64,000 nucleotides of DNA from CAVPMW01 sp963706515 (GCA_963706515.1 CAVPMW010000006.1:1-64000), one strand, 5' to 3'; positions 1 to 8,900 are shown, counted from the first letter of the stretch. Translations and numbers: made by a program. The notes: a model not told the origin generated them from the letters alone.

Positions 1-62
1 ACCGATACCATGCTCAGCAAAATGCTGGGGATCATCAAAGCTACTCGCTGAGTGAAAGACAT
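1..62 (-). CDS. N-terminus of a membrane protein (partial)
   Basis: Only the first 20 codons lie in the window; the gene runs off the left edge. An ATG at 62-60 follows an AGGAGG ribosome binding site read on the minus strand (about 66-73). The peptide begins MSFTQRVALMIPSILLSMVS, a short polar start followed by a hydrophobic stretch, which suggests a membrane segment or signal anchor. Function cannot be told from this fragment. Confidence 0.55.
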   Translation of the reverse strand, partial: MSFTQRVALMIPSILLSMVS

Positions 63-148
63 TGCTCCTCCTAATTTGGTGAAAAATACCTATCACCTGG
101 TATAATAGCTCAATTGTTCTATTAATTGTAAAAAAATAATATTGCCTC

Positions 149-177
149 TTGACAATTTAGAACTTTTGTTCTATATT
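149..177 (+). promoter_or_regulatory. Sigma-70-type promoter with overlapping inverted repeat
   Basis: A perfect -35 TTGACA (149-154), a 17-bp spacer and a -10 TATATT (172-177) point toward the gene at 325. An inverted repeat TAGAAC-TTTT-GTTCTA (about 158-173) fills the spacer and touches the -10 box, and GTTCTATTA occurs again at 116-124. This is a likely repressor operator; the repressor is unknown. Confidence 0.55.
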
Positions 178-324
178 TTAACCGTAATTCATTGCAATGT
201 CAAGAGAACTCGAGCCAGGTACCTGTAAGTGATACTTCTTTCCAGTCCCCCTGTAATTCAGGGTTGAGCCCACTCAAGAGCTCAGACAGATTAGGATAAT
301 TTTGGATCGACTGTGGAGGTCAGA

Positions 325-1179
325 ATGAACACCAATCGTTTACAAACTAACCGGTTCTCGGCAATGCTGCAACGATTGCATATCCATCGCGGTTTGTTCT
401 TTGGGATCATTCTCGTTGGCGCGTTGTTAGCCTTCGAGGTATTCAATTTTAGTACAACGGAATTCGCTCTCCATGATCTGCTCGGGGATTCTGCATTCCT
501 GGGGATTGCCTGGGCGACGATCCTGGCTTTAGCCTTCTGCGGAATTGATTTTGCCGGCATAGCCAGGTTGTTTACACCCGGTGAAGGGTCGACCGAGCCT
601 GGCGAAGTGTGGTATCTATTCGGCGCCTGGCTGTTGGCGGCTTCAATGAACGCGATTCTCACCTGGTGGGGCGTTTCAATTGCCATCCTCAACCACCAAT
701 CTCTCGGCAATGCAGTGGTCCAGCGTGAGACATTGCTGCGGGCAGTCCCGGTCTTTGTAGCGATAATGGTCTGGCTGATCCGGGTGCTGATTATTGGTAC
801 CTTCTCTGTAGCCGGAGCACGCCTCTTCACCCAGAACGATGCACGAGCTCGATATTCAGGGCGTCCAACAATGCGCAATTCAGTGGACCCCCTTCCGGTA
901 CGCTCTGCTGGAACCAGCCGGCTCCCTGCTACCCAGGTATCCAGCAATAGCGGCACGTCTTTTCGTCCAGCACCGAAACCCGTAACTTCTCCTGACCTGG
1001 TCTCTGCTCGTCCGGAACCAACATATCACCCGGTTACCATGAGCCAAGCAAGCAATCCGGACGGATCTCGTTCAACGAACAAGACACCCTTCTCCAATCC
1101 TTCCGAAGGAAAGGGATCAACAGTACGCATGTTTAATGGGCGATCAGGAGGTTCAAACGGAATAAAGGACCCATCCTGA
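325..1179 (+). CDS. Four-TM membrane protein with disordered C-terminal tail
   Basis: Family not recognised. The ATG at 325 has GGAGGT eight bases upstream; a GTG at 313 is in frame but has no ribosome binding site. After a short polar N-terminus there are four hydrophobic segments (about residues 24-45, 58-82, 98-122 and 140-165). The last ~115 residues are rich in Ser, Pro, Thr, Arg and Asn, with no hydrophobic run, so they are probably a flexible cytoplasmic tail. The promoter at 149-177 drives it, and it converges on the histidine kinase gene. Role unknown. Confidence 0.7.
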   Translation: MNTNRLQTNRFSAMLQRLHIHRGLFFGIILVGALLAFEVFNFSTTEFALHDLLGDSAFLGIAWATILALAFCGIDFAGIARLFTPGEGSTEPGEVWYLFGAWLLAASMNAILTWWGVSIAILNHQSLGNAVVQRETLLRAVPVFVAIMVWLIRVLIIGTFSVAGARLFTQNDARARYSGRPTMRNSVDPLPVRSAGTSRLPATQVSSNSGTSFRPAPKPVTSPDLVSARPEPTYHPVTMSQASNPDGSRSTNKTPFSNPSEGKGSTVRMFNGRSGGSNGIKDPS

Positions 1180-1198
1180 TGAGTGTTCTCCTTGATGA

Positions 1199-1237
1199 GA
1201 GAGGTGGTCAACCATAAGCAATCTGGTCGACCACCTC
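1199..1237. terminator. Hairpin between convergent genes
   Basis: Arms GAGGTGGTCAACC (1201-1213) and GGTCGACCACCTC (1225-1237) form a 13-bp stem with one mismatch and an 11-nt loop, between two convergent genes. There is no clear U-tract on either strand, so it may stabilise 3' ends rather than terminate alone. Confidence 0.45.
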
Positions 1238-1276
1238 CCTGTCATTATCGAGAACAAGTTCGAACTATTCTTCAGA

Positions 1277-2683
1277 TCACGTTACCGGTTCTTTTTCCTT
1301 GCACTCCCCTTCCGCTAAGGGAAGCCAAACACAGAATGTCGTCCCAGCAGGCACCCGGTTAGCAACCTCAATCTGACCGCCATGGTTCTGCACAATCCAA
1401 TATGCGATGGATAACCCCAATCCAAACCCCTTTCCATCTCTTGACCGTGTGCGCGATTTTTCTCCCCTGTAAAACCGTTCAAAGATGTATGGCAAATCTT
1501 CTACCGGTATTCCCGGTCCGGTATCGCTGATTGTTATTCGAGCTCGCTTATCTTCTTTACCCAGGCTGACAATGACTTCTCCTCCAGCCGGCGTATATTT
1601 GATAGCATTTCCGATTAAGTTCACCAGGACCTGCTTCAATCGATCCGGATCTCCGCATACCGACATCTGATCGAATTCGCCTAATTTTATCGATAACTTA
1701 CCTCGGGCGAGGATCTGCATTTGCTGAAATACCTCGAGCAGCAATGAATCAAGCTCGACAAGGCGATAGACGAGGGGCAGCTTGCTCGATTCAGCCTGCG
1801 CCAACAACAGCAAGTCGCCTACTAAGCGGGTTAGCCGGTCCACCTCGCTCTCGATACTATCCAACGATTCGATATCCGCATTCTCCATCCGGCGCATGAG
1901 ATCGACATTTCCCTTGATTACTGTCAAAGGTGTGCGCAGCTCGTGACCCACATCTGCAAGGAAACGCCTCTGGGTATTGAACAGTTTCTCGAGGCGTTCC
2001 AAAGTCTGGTTAAATGCATTGATCAGCTGCCCAACTTCATCTTTTGGCGGACCGTTATATGGAATTCGTCTTGATAGGTCATCTGCCCGGGTTATTTGCA
2101 AAGCAGTTTGGGTCACTGCGTCTAGTGAGATTAATGCCTGGCGGGTGCTGATCCAACCGGCAAAGCTGGCGAATAACATCGATAACAGAACCCCGATGAT
2201 CAAGACAACCGATAATACGCGGAGAGTCGCATCCACAAAAGACAGGCTGGAGCCAACTTGCAGAGTTGCCACCCAGCGGTCGCTCAAATTCAGGGGGACC
2301 GACAGGACTCGCAAACGTGCATTCTCGATGGAAACGTTATGGAAAATGGGTTTTCCGGACAGCAGCCCAGCGGGGTCCAATGATTTCTTGTAGGCGCTGA
2401 TGTTGGGTGAAGTCGCCTGCAGCTCGTTGTTCCGCCCCCATACCTGGACATATACATCGGCTGCCAGGTCCAGGGCAGGCAAAATAATTACCCGGACGTT
2501 CCCCGTCTCCGGGGTTTCGATCCGGGTTGTTCGGATGATTTCAATTTGCAGCGCGGGTAAGGGTGATGTCTCCCTGGCTGGTCAGCGTGACACTTACGAT
2601 GATATACACTGTCGTGCCAAACAGCAGCAGTATCCCGCCTACAACCGCCGTATATAAGACGGCCAGCCGCGGCGTAAAGACAT
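1277..2683 (-). CDS. Sensor histidine kinase (HAMP, HisKA, HATPase), frameshifted
   Basis: Partner kinase of the response regulator just upstream; the ATG at 2683 lies six bases after its stop. Order: TM1 (reads LAVLYTAVVGGILLLFG), an extracytoplasmic region of ~110 residues, TM2, a HAMP linker, an H-box with DVGHELRTPL (phosphorylated His), an N-box with LVNLIGNAIKYTP, and G boxes DTGPGIP and GFGLGLSIAYWIV. The complete kinase core is intact. The N-terminal ~45 codons read in other frames: one shift near 2660-2670 and another near 2560, with conserved sense across both, so indel error is likely. The signal sensed is not evident. Confidence 0.88.
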
Positions 2684-2689
2684 AGATTG

Positions 2690-3367
2690 TCAGGAAGGCT
2701 CTCTCAAGACATAGCCCATCCCGCGTACGGTATGGAGCAGTCTGGGTTCTCCTTCGCTTTCCAGTTTTTGGCGGAGATAACGGATGTAGACTTCAATGAT
2801 ATTGCTTTCGCCGCCGAAGTCGTATCCCCAGACCCGGTCGAAGATCATATCGCGGGTGAGCACCTGGCGGGGATGGCGTAGGAACAGCTCCAGCAATTCA
2901 TATTCTTTGGCGGTCAAAGAGATTACCCGGTCGCCACGCGACGCCTGGCGAGTGCCAGTATCCAGTGACAGGTCAGCAAAACGCAGCACCTGTGGCCGGC
3001 TTGGTTGTGCCCGGCGCAGCAATGCTCGAATGCGCGCCAGGAGCTCATCCAGATTAAATGGCTTGACCATGTAATCATCCGCGCCCATATCCAGCCCCTG
3101 GATGCGGTCATTGACCGTGTCTTTGGCCGTCAGGATCAAGATCGGCACCGGTCCACCGGCGCGTAAGCGCCGGCACACTTCCAGGCCATCAATGCCAGGC
3201 AGCATTAGATCCAGGACGACCAGATCCGGGGGGTTATCCCTGGCCAGAGCTAGATCCAGATTGACCATCGCTGCGGTGTCCACCTGGTAACCTTCGTAAG
3301 CCAGGCCGCGGCGCAAGAATTTCAAGATGGCTTCATCGTCTTCGATCATCAAAATTCGTGCGCTCAT
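2690..3367 (-). CDS. OmpR-family response regulator
   Basis: Two-domain transcription factor of 225 residues. The receiver has the acidic pocket E9/D10/D11, phospho-acceptor D53 in VVLDLMLPG, T80 and K102 in YMVKPFN. The C-terminal winged helix has the Trans_reg_C signature ending in YIRYLRQKL and TVRGMGYVLREPS. It is first in an operon with the histidine kinase. Its targets cannot be read from the sequence. Confidence 0.93.
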   Translation of the reverse strand: MSARILMIEDDEAILKFLRRGLAYEGYQVDTAAMVNLDLALARDNPPDLVVLDLMLPGIDGLEVCRRLRAGGPVPILILTAKDTVNDRIQGLDMGADDYMVKPFNLDELLARIRALLRRAQPSRPQVLRFADLSLDTGTRQASRGDRVISLTAKEYELLELFLRHPRQVLTRDMIFDRVWGYDFGGESNIIEVYIRYLRQKLESEGEPRLLHTVRGMGYVLREPS

Positions 3368-3428
3368 AAGCCCTCCTGATTGAATTTTAATATACCACAG
3401 GTATTGGCTTGCGGAGAGGTAAGACCCG

Positions 3429-3474
3429 AAAAACAGCCTGTTTGCACAATTTCCCTCAAACAGACTGTTTCCGG
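3429..3474 (-). terminator. Terminator of the ribosomal protein operon
   Basis: Two copies of the near-palindrome AAACAG-N-CTGTTT (3431-3443 and 3458-3470) pair to a 13-bp stem with one mismatch, followed on the minus strand by a run of Us (complement of 3429-3433). It lies 20 bp downstream of the rplL stop and just upstream of the divergently read two-component region. Confidence 0.75.
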
Positions 3475-3493
3475 GACGATTTCCACAGGCGCG

Positions 3494-3880
3494 TTATTGG
3501 ACTTCAACTACCGCGCCGGCAGCTTCGAGCTTGCCCTTGGCGTCGCTAGCGGCTTCCTTGCTCACAGCCTTCGAGAACTTTACCACCGGCGGTCTCAGCC
3601 ACATCTTTGGCCTCTTTCAGACCCAGGCTGGTGAGCTGGCGGATGGTCTTGATGACCTCGATCTTCTTAGGACCGGCATCTTTAATGATCACATCGAACT
3701 CTGTCTTCTCTTCAACCGCCTCAGCCGCCGCTGCAGAGGCGGCAGCTGCCATAGCCATAGTCGCTACCGGGGCAGCCGCTGAAACGCCCCATTTATCCTC
3801 GAGCATCTTCACCAGGTTAGCTAGCATCCAGAACCGAGAGTGTACTCAGCTCAGTCACAAGTTTTTCTAAATCAGCCATC
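3494..3880 (-). CDS. rplL: 50S ribosomal protein L7/L12, two frameshifts
   Basis: Stalk protein that recruits elongation factors to the ribosome. It starts MADLEKLVTELSTLSVLDA at the ATG of 3880, and a first frame change (about 3822-3828) leads into NLVKMLEDKWGVS. The Ala-rich hinge follows, then the C-terminal domain KTEFDVIIKDAGPKKIEVIK and GLKEAKDVAETAGGKVLE. A second frame change near 3575 restores the usual ending KGKLEAAGAVVEVQ with stop at 3494. Total length of about 128 residues matches the family. Two indels in an essential gene with intact sense argue for sequence error. Last gene of the rplKAJL run. Confidence 0.92.
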
Positions 3881-3960
3881 TTCGTACTCCTTCTATAGGT
3901 TTGGTCGAATTTACGACCCGGTTATAAAACTTAATCTTCCAGGGATTAGCCAGCAGATAA

Positions 3961-4498
3961 TTACGCATCCGCGGCTGCCCCGCTTTTCTCTGCGTAAGCC
4001 TGCATGACTGCCGCCAGCGAGCGGGCTGGTTCTGCAAGCGTGCGTACCAGCTTGCCTGCCGGGGCCAGAAGCGTGCCCAATAATTGCGCGCGCATAACTG
4101 GCAAGGGTGGCAGCTCTGCCAGGTCCTTTACCGCCTTGGCGGAAATCGGCCGTTGATCGAGATAGCCTCCCTTGATCTTGACAAACTCGGACGTCCGTGC
4201 GGTCTCAGACATGATTTTTGCCATCGCCGCCGCATCCTTGAAAGCAAAACCAATCGCAGTGCTCCCTTCAAAATAGCCGCCCGGGATCTCCCAACCGACC
4301 GAGCTGAAATGCTACCTGCCCGAGAGTATTCTTGACGATGTGGAACTCGCCGCCTGCTTCCCGGCATTTCCGCCGCAGCTCGTCGATGTCCTTCATCCTC
4401 AGACCCGTGTATTCAGTCAGGTATAAAGCTTTGCATTCCTTAATCCACTCGACGTACTGGTTGACCAGTTCATTCTTATGCTTCTTAGAGATTGCCAA
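3961..4498 (-). CDS. rplJ: 50S ribosomal protein L10, frameshifted
   Basis: Base of the L7/L12 stalk and translational autoregulator of this operon. Start is a TTG at 4498 preceded by GGAGGTG; the product begins MAISKKHKNELVNQYVEWI and contains YTGLRMKDIDELRRKCREAG, typical of L10. A frame change near 4285-4300 leads to WEIPGGYFEGSTAIGFAFKD and on to AKIMSETARTSEFVKIKGGYL, ending with the Ala-rich helix that binds L7/L12. It lies behind an L10 leader with an attenuator-like hairpin. Confidence 0.93.
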
Positions 4499-4514
4499 TG
4501 TACTTCACCTCCTT

Positions 4515-4655
4515 TCAATAAAAAGTCTTTGCTCGCAGAGTTGCCGGGCAAAGACTCTCCATTTCCTGAGGCGTAAAGCACTCAGCAGATTACGCTTGGA
4601 GGGATCTTCACCTGGGCAGGAGATTAAGCCGGCAGAATGCTGCCAACGCCTGCAG
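4515..4655 (-). ncRNA. Ribosomal L10 leader with intrinsic terminator
   Basis: The rplA-rplJ gap carries, on the minus strand, CCAGAGACTGCAGGCG, then CCCAGGTGAAGATCC, both like conserved parts of the L10 leader. A hairpin with arms AGTCTTTGC / GCAAAGACT (4548-4556 and 4524-4532) follows, with a U-run (complement of 4520-4524) immediately before the rplJ ribosome binding site. In other bacteria L10-(L12)n binds this leader and causes attenuation; the same is inferred here. Confidence 0.72.
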
Positions 4656-4696
4656 TCTCTGGCGAAGTATTGCTGGATCAGTTGATTTTTACGACC

Positions 4697-5418
4697 TTAT
4701 TCCAGTATCTCCATACTCTGGGCTGCCGCCGGATCAATCCGGATTCCCGGACCCATGGTGGTCGTTACTGTGATACGGCGGATATAAGTCCCTTTAGCCG
4801 TCGCCGGGCGGGCCTTCTTAATCGCCTCCATCAGAGCAGCCATATTATCATACAGCATTTTCTGCTCGAAAGATGCTTTTCCAATGGGGATGTGCAGGTT
4901 CGCGGTTTTGTCAATGCGGAATTCTACACGACCGGCCTTGGACTTCGTCGATAACCCGGGATATGTCTTCAGGCGGCACAACGGTGCCCGCTTTGGGGTT
5001 CGGCATCAGGCCGCGCGGACCAAGCACACGCCCAAGCCGCCCAACTTTTCCCATCATATCCGGTGTGGCAATTGCCACGTCGAAATCTGTCCAGCCGCCC
5101 TGGATGCGAGCCAGGGTCTCGTCGTCATCTGCAACAAAGTCGGCGCCGGCCTCACGCGCCGCCTGAGCTGCTTCACCCTGGGCGAAGACTATCACCCGCA
5201 CAGATTTGCCCAGGCCATGCGGCAGCACAACCACATCCCGCACCTGCTGGTCTGCGTGGCGCGGATCCACGCCAAGCCGAATGTGTACTTCGACCGTCTC
5301 GTCAAATTTGGCGGTTGCCGTCTCTTTCGCCAAACCGAGCGCTTCCTTAGGCGCGTAATCGCAGATTACGATCTACCTTGGCTGCAGCAGCCAGGTATTT
5401 CTTTCCATGTTTTGCCAT
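4697..5418 (-). CDS. rplA: 50S ribosomal protein L1, two frameshifts
   Basis: L1 stalk protein that helps release deacylated tRNA. ATG at 5418 with AGGAGG upstream; the reading MAKHGKKYLAAAAKVDR moves frame near 5360 into APKEALGLAKETATAKFDETVEVHIRLG. The core TPDMMGKVGRLGRVLGPRGL and MPNPKAGTVV is the L1 signature. A second frame change near 4935 leads to KAGRVEFRIDKTANLHIPIGK and the C-terminus. Total is about 239 residues, as expected. It follows rplK in the usual order. Confidence 0.92.
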
Positions 5419-5470
5419 TATTCCTCCTTCGTGGTGCTAACGGGTAAACGGGTTACCCTCCCACCAGGGT

Positions 5471-5896
5471 TCAATCAACAACTTCCAGCCCCATGTTGAG
5501 GGCTGTACCTTCAATCTGGCGCATCGCGCCTTCCAGATCGATGGCATTCAAGTCATTCATCTTCAGCTCTGCAATTTCGCGGATCTGGGTGCGCGTAACC
5601 TTCCCTACTTTCTCACGCGGCGGATTAGCCGAGCCTTTCTCGACCCCTGCGGCTTTCTTCAAAAGGACCGAGGCTGGCGGCGTCTTCAGAATGAACGTGA
5701 AAGACCCATCGGTAAAAATAGTGATCTCGGCTGGCACAATCTCGCCCATCCGGTTGGATGTGCGTGCGTTATATTCTTTGCAGAAAGCCATCAGGTTGAT
5801 GCCATGCCCGGCTAACGCCGGGCCGATCGGCGGAGCCGGATTGGCTTTGCCAGCCGTGATCTGTAAACGTACGATTGCTTTGAGTTTCTTTGCCAC
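5471..5896 (-). CDS. rplK: 50S ribosomal protein L11
   Basis: GTPase-centre protein binding 23S rRNA with L10. Intact at 141 residues with a GTG start preceded by AGGAG. It contains the conserved N-terminal LQITAGKANPAPPIGPALAG and GINLMAFCKEYNART, and the C-terminal rRNA-binding domain. Between nusG and rplA, in the order seen in most bacteria. Confidence 0.96.
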   Translation of the reverse strand: MAKKLKAIVRLQITAGKANPAPPIGPALAGHGINLMAFCKEYNARTSNRMGEIVPAEITIFTDGSFTFILKTPPASVLLKKAAGVEKGSANPPREKVGKVTRTQIREIAELKMNDLNAIDLEGAMRQIEGTALNMGLEVVD

Positions 5897-5966
5897 TATA
5901 CACTCCTTTGTGGTATTAGCGGGTGATTAGGCGTCACCCTTCCACACGATCAACTATATAGAATGA

Positions 5967-6743
5967 CTATGACTTCTCTACCTGCAAAAAGTCCAGCTCC
6001 ACCGGGGTTTCCCGGCCGAAGAAATTAACCATCACGCGCACTTTGGCGCGCTCCATATCGATTTCCGCAACTGTGCCTCTGAAATCATTGAACGGGCCAT
6101 CGATAATGCGCACCCGCTCTCCCGGCTTGAAGGTCACTTTGATGCGGGGAGCCTCTGCTTCCATGCGTTTGATGATCTGCGCAACCTCCTCCGGGCGTAG
6201 AGGCGTCGGCTGGTTGCCCATGCCCACAAAGCCAGTCACCCCGGGGGTATTGCGCACTACGTACCAGGACTCTTCGCTAAGGATCATATTGACCAGGATA
6301 TAGCCCGGAAACACGCGGCGCTCGACCGTCCGGCGCTTACCCTCTTTTACCTCGATCTCCTCTTCTGTCGGAACGACAACATCGAAGATCTTATCCTTCA
6401 TCCCCATGGTTTCAATTCGCTGCTCCAGGTTGTAGCGCACTTTGTTTTCGTAGCCAGAATAGCAGTGCACCACGTACCAGGCGCGGTCATCCGTGGCGGT
6501 TTCCAGCTGAAGTTCTCCCTCAAGCAGGATACCGCCCTCCTCCCTCACGCCGAATTCCTGAAGGAGGCTGGTATCGCCCTCCTCCGTCCCGCTGAATTCC
6601 TGCAGGGGGTTGGTATCGCCCTCCTCAGTCCTGCTGATTTCCTGTAAGGGTCTGATGTCGCCCTCCTCCAGCTCTTCAGCCTCAGGTGCCTCTTCAACCT
6701 GAGGGATCTCTTCGCTTTGGTCGTCCTGGCCTGTAAATTCCAT
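5967..6743 (-). CDS. nusG: Transcription factor NusG with acidic repeat N-terminus
   Basis: Binds RNA polymerase for processivity and Rho/ribosome coupling. The NGN domain begins at DRAWYVVHCYSGYENKV and contains RRVFPGYILVNM; the KOW domain has FKPGERVRIIDGPFNDFRGTV. Before it lies an unusual ~85-residue acidic extension with about four copies of a ~15-residue unit (EEGDIRPLQEISRT, EEGDTNPLQEFSGT, EEGDTSLLQEFGVR, EEGGILLEGELQL). I chose the ATG at 6743 (AGAGG upstream); TTG/ATG codons at 6761/6758 are alternatives. It follows secE. Confidence 0.93.
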   Translation of the reverse strand: MEFTGQDDQSEEIPQVEEAPEAEELEEGDIRPLQEISRTEEGDTNPLQEFSGTEEGDTSLLQEFGVREEGGILLEGELQLETATDDRAWYVVHCYSGYENKVRYNLEQRIETMGMKDKIFDVVVPTEEEIEVKEGKRRTVERRVFPGYILVNMILSEESWYVVRNTPGVTGFVGMGNQPTPLRPEEVAQIIKRMEAEAPRIKVTFKPGERVRIIDGPFNDFRGTVAEIDMERAKVRVMVNFFGRETPVELDFLQVEKS

Positions 6744-6802
6744 TTGGCCTCTTCTCATCAAATCTTAGCTACCCTACCAGTCCATTTGCAGAAGGCTGTC
6801 AC

Positions 6803-7021
6803 TCAGGTCAGGATCAGCCGGAAGATCTGGTTGTAGATGAAATCCAATATGCCTAACAGGACGCTCATGCTAAAGGTGACGATCAGCACGACAATCGTCA
6901 GGTTGATCGCCTCGCGGCGGGTGGGCCAGTTGACTTTGCGCAATTCTCCAATCGTCTCCCGGAAGTAGCGCTGGACACGATTGGGTTCCTTGCGGATTTC
7001 TTTCTTTTCTTCCTTCGGCAC
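6803..7021 (-). CDS. secE: Preprotein translocase subunit SecE
   Basis: Small essential subunit of the SecYEG channel. 72 residues: a charged N-terminus, the family motif RYFRETIGELRKVNWPTRRE, and a single TM helix NLTIVVLIVTFSMSVLLGIL. A GTG start at 7021 follows GGAGG at good spacing. It sits between tRNA-Trp and nusG, the usual bacterial context. Confidence 0.95.
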   Translation of the reverse strand: MPKEEKKEIRKEPNRVQRYFRETIGELRKVNWPTRREAINLTIVVLIVTFSMSVLLGILDFIYNQIFRLILT

Positions 7022-7112
7022 TTCGTCCTCCTTGCAGCGTACATCACGTACAAATTAATCGCTTATTCCGGCAAAACGCCGCCTCACCAGGCAGCGTTGC
7101 CACCTTAATCAG

Positions 7113-7185
7113 CAGGCCAGGCAGGAATCGAACCCACAACCCCCGGTTTTGGAGACCGGTGCTCTACCAATTGAGCTACTGGCCT
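7113..7185 (-). tRNA. trnW: tRNA-Trp (CCA)
   Basis: Cloverleaf on the minus strand: acceptor AGGCCAG/CTGGCCT, D-arm AGCTCAATTGGTAGAGC, anticodon loop CTCCAAA giving CCA, T-arm GTGGGTTCGATTCCTGC. Discriminator G; no CCA end encoded. It lies between rpmG and secE. Confidence 0.95.
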
Positions 7186-7242
7186 TTATACCCGCCCCTG
7201 TGACCTCATTGAAATGAATGCAATGGTCACCTGGGGCATGGA

Positions 7243-7410
7243 TTATTTTGTCTCCCGGTGCAAGGTGTGGCACCGGCAACGTCGGCAGAATTTTTTCAGC
7301 TCGATCCGTCCCGGGTCGTTGCGCCGGTTTTTCTCGGTCGTATAGTTCCGTTCCTTGCACTCTGTACATGCCAGTGTTACCACTGGGCGGACATCTTTCT
7401 TGGAAGCCAT
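7243..7410 (-). CDS. rpmG: 50S ribosomal protein L33
   Basis: 55-residue protein of the large subunit, reading MASKKDVRPVVTLACTECKE at the start and ending CHTLHRETK. It has the zinc-binding type arrangement with CTEC and CRRC pairs and the L33 motif NYTTEKNRRNDPGRIELKKF. ATG at 7410, stop at 7243. It lies 24 bp after tuf and before tRNA-Trp and secE, which is a standard context for the gene. Confidence 0.95.
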   Translation of the reverse strand: MASKKDVRPVVTLACTECKERNYTTEKNRRNDPGRIELKKFCRRCRCHTLHRETK

Positions 7411-7434
7411 GACAATCCCTTTCGAACTCCTTTA

Positions 7435-8637
7435 CTAATCCAGGATTTTGGTGATAGCGCCGGCGCCGACGGTGAGGCCGCCTTCGCGGATTGCGAAGCG
7501 GGAGCCCTGCTCCAATGCGACGGGCACGATCAGCTCCACTTCCAGGTTGACATCATCTCCCGGCATCACCATCTCCACCCCTTCGGGCAGCTGGATGGTC
7601 CCGGTCACATCCATCGTCCGGATGTAGAACTGCGGCCGGTATCCGCTGAAGAACGCCTTGTGCCGGCCCCCTTCTTCCTTGCGCAGCACGTACACCTGGC
7701 TCATGAAATGGCGGTGCGGCGTGATGCTCTTCGGTATCGCCACCACCATCCCCCGCTCCACCTGCTCCCGGTCGATCCCCCGCAGCAGCAGCCCGCAGTT
7801 GTCCCCTGCCATCCCAACGTCCAGCGACTTGTGGAACATCTCCACTCCCGTCACCACGCTAGCCAGGCTCTTCTCCTGCAGCCCCACGATCTCCACCGCT
7901 TCCCCTACCTTGATCTTACCCCGGTCCACTCTCCCCGTCACTACCGTCCCTCGCCCTTTGATCGAAAATACATCTTCCACCGGCATCATGAACGGCTTGT
8001 CCACGTCTCGCACCGGCTCCGGGATGTACTCATCCACTACCCGCAGCAGCTCCCGGATGCTCGCATAATCCTCCGCATTCGGATCCTTGCTCCCGCTTTC
8101 CAACGCCTGCAGCGCACTCCCCCGCACGATCGGCGTCTCGTCCCCAGGAAACCCGTATCCGCTCAACAGCTCCCGCAGCTCCAGCTCCACCAGCTCCAAT
8201 AACTCCGGATCATCCATCATGTCTACCTTGTTCAGGTACACCACGATCGCCGGTACTTCCACCTGCCGCGCCAATAACACGTGCTCCCGCGTCTGCGGCA
8301 TCGGCCCTTCCGGCGCCGCTACCACCAGGATCGCCCCGTCTACCTGCGCCGCACCAGTGATCATGTTCTTGATGTAATCCCGGTGCCCTGGCATGTCCAC
8401 GTGCGCATAGTGCCGCTTCGCCGTCTCGTACTCCACGTGCGCTATGTTGATCGTGATCCCCCGCGCTTTCTCCTCCGGCGCATTGTCGATCGACTCGAAC
8501 GCCCGGTACTCCCCTAACCCTTGCAGCGCACACCACTTCGTGATCGCCGCCGTCAATGTCGTCTTCCCATGATCGATGTGCCCCATCGTCCCTACGTTCA
8601 TGTGCGGCTTCTTCCGCTCAAACTTTTGCTTGCCCAT
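7435..8637 (-). CDS. tuf: Elongation factor Tu
   Basis: GTPase delivering aminoacyl-tRNA to the ribosome. 400 residues, intact. G1 GHIDHGKTTL, G2 with RGITI, G3 DMPGHRDYI, G4 NKVDMM, followed by domains II and III (GRGTVVTGRVDRG; PGDDVNLEVELIVPVAL). The ATG at 8637 follows GGAGAAGGAAGAG. It is preceded by three tRNA genes, an arrangement (tRNA-Thr/Tyr/Thr then tuf) also known from E. coli tufB. Confidence 0.98.
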   Translation of the reverse strand: MGKQKFERKKPHMNVGTMGHIDHGKTTLTAAITKWCALQGLGEYRAFESIDNAPEEKARGITINIAHVEYETAKRHYAHVDMPGHRDYIKNMITGAAQVDGAILVVAAPEGPMPQTREHVLLARQVEVPAIVVYLNKVDMMDDPELLELVELELRELLSGYGFPGDETPIVRGSALQALESGSKDPNAEDYASIRELLRVVDEYIPEPVRDVDKPFMMPVEDVFSIKGRGTVVTGRVDRGKIKVGEAVEIVGLQEKSLASVVTGVEMFHKSLDVGMAGDNCGLLLRGIDREQVERGMVVAIPKSITPHRHFMSQVYVLRKEEGGRHKAFFSGYRPQFYIRTMDVTGTIQLPEGVEMVMPGDDVNLEVELIVPVALEQGSRFAIREGGLTVGAGAITKILD

Positions 8638-8684
8638 CTCTTCCTTCTCCTAACATAAAAGGATTGACTGTTCTGAGCAACGAG

Positions 8685-8757
8685 AGCCCTCAATGGGATT
8701 TGAACCCATGACCCCGCCCTTACCAAGGGCGTGCTCTACCGACTGAGCTATGAGGGC
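8685..8757 (-). tRNA. trnT: tRNA-Thr (GGT)
   Basis: Minus-strand cloverleaf: acceptor GCCCTCA/TGAGGGC, D-arm AGCTCAGTCGGTAGAGC, anticodon loop TTGGTAA (GGT), T-arm CATGGGTTCAAATCCCAT. It is 47 bp upstream of tuf and probably co-transcribed with it. Confidence 0.95.
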
Positions 8758-8775
8758 ATTTCGTTACATGACTAC

Positions 8776-8807
8776 ATGCTGACCAGAGCCATCACTTTGG
8801 TCAGCAT
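8776..8807. repeat. Hairpin between tRNA-Tyr and tRNA-Thr
   Basis: A perfect 10-bp inverted repeat ATGCTGACCA (8776-8785) / TGGTCAGCAT (8798-8807) with a 12-nt loop fills the spacer between two tRNAs. It lacks a U-tract and may be a processing stem. A smaller inverted repeat, GATCAGG/CCTGATC (8940-8968), lies in the next tRNA spacer. Confidence 0.5.
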
Positions 8808-8817
8808 CGTCGCAAGG

Positions 8818-8900
8818 TGGGCGGTGAAGGATTCGAACCTCCGAAGGCTTCTGCCAGCTGATTTACAGTCAGCCCCCTTTGGCCACTTGGGTAACCGCCC
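8818..8900 (-). tRNA. trnY: tRNA-Tyr (GTA)
   Basis: Class II tRNA of 83 nt: acceptor GGGCGGT/ACCGCCC, anticodon loop in GACTGTAAATC (GTA), a long variable arm, T-arm GGAGGTTCGAATCCTTC. It lies in the tRNA cluster upstream of tuf. Confidence 0.95.

Noticed and set aside
7258..8202. 314-codon plus-strand frame opposite tuf and rpmG
   Set aside because: It is antisense to the strongly conserved tuf; His/Leu/Arg-rich composition is typical of a shadow frame in GC-rich DNA.
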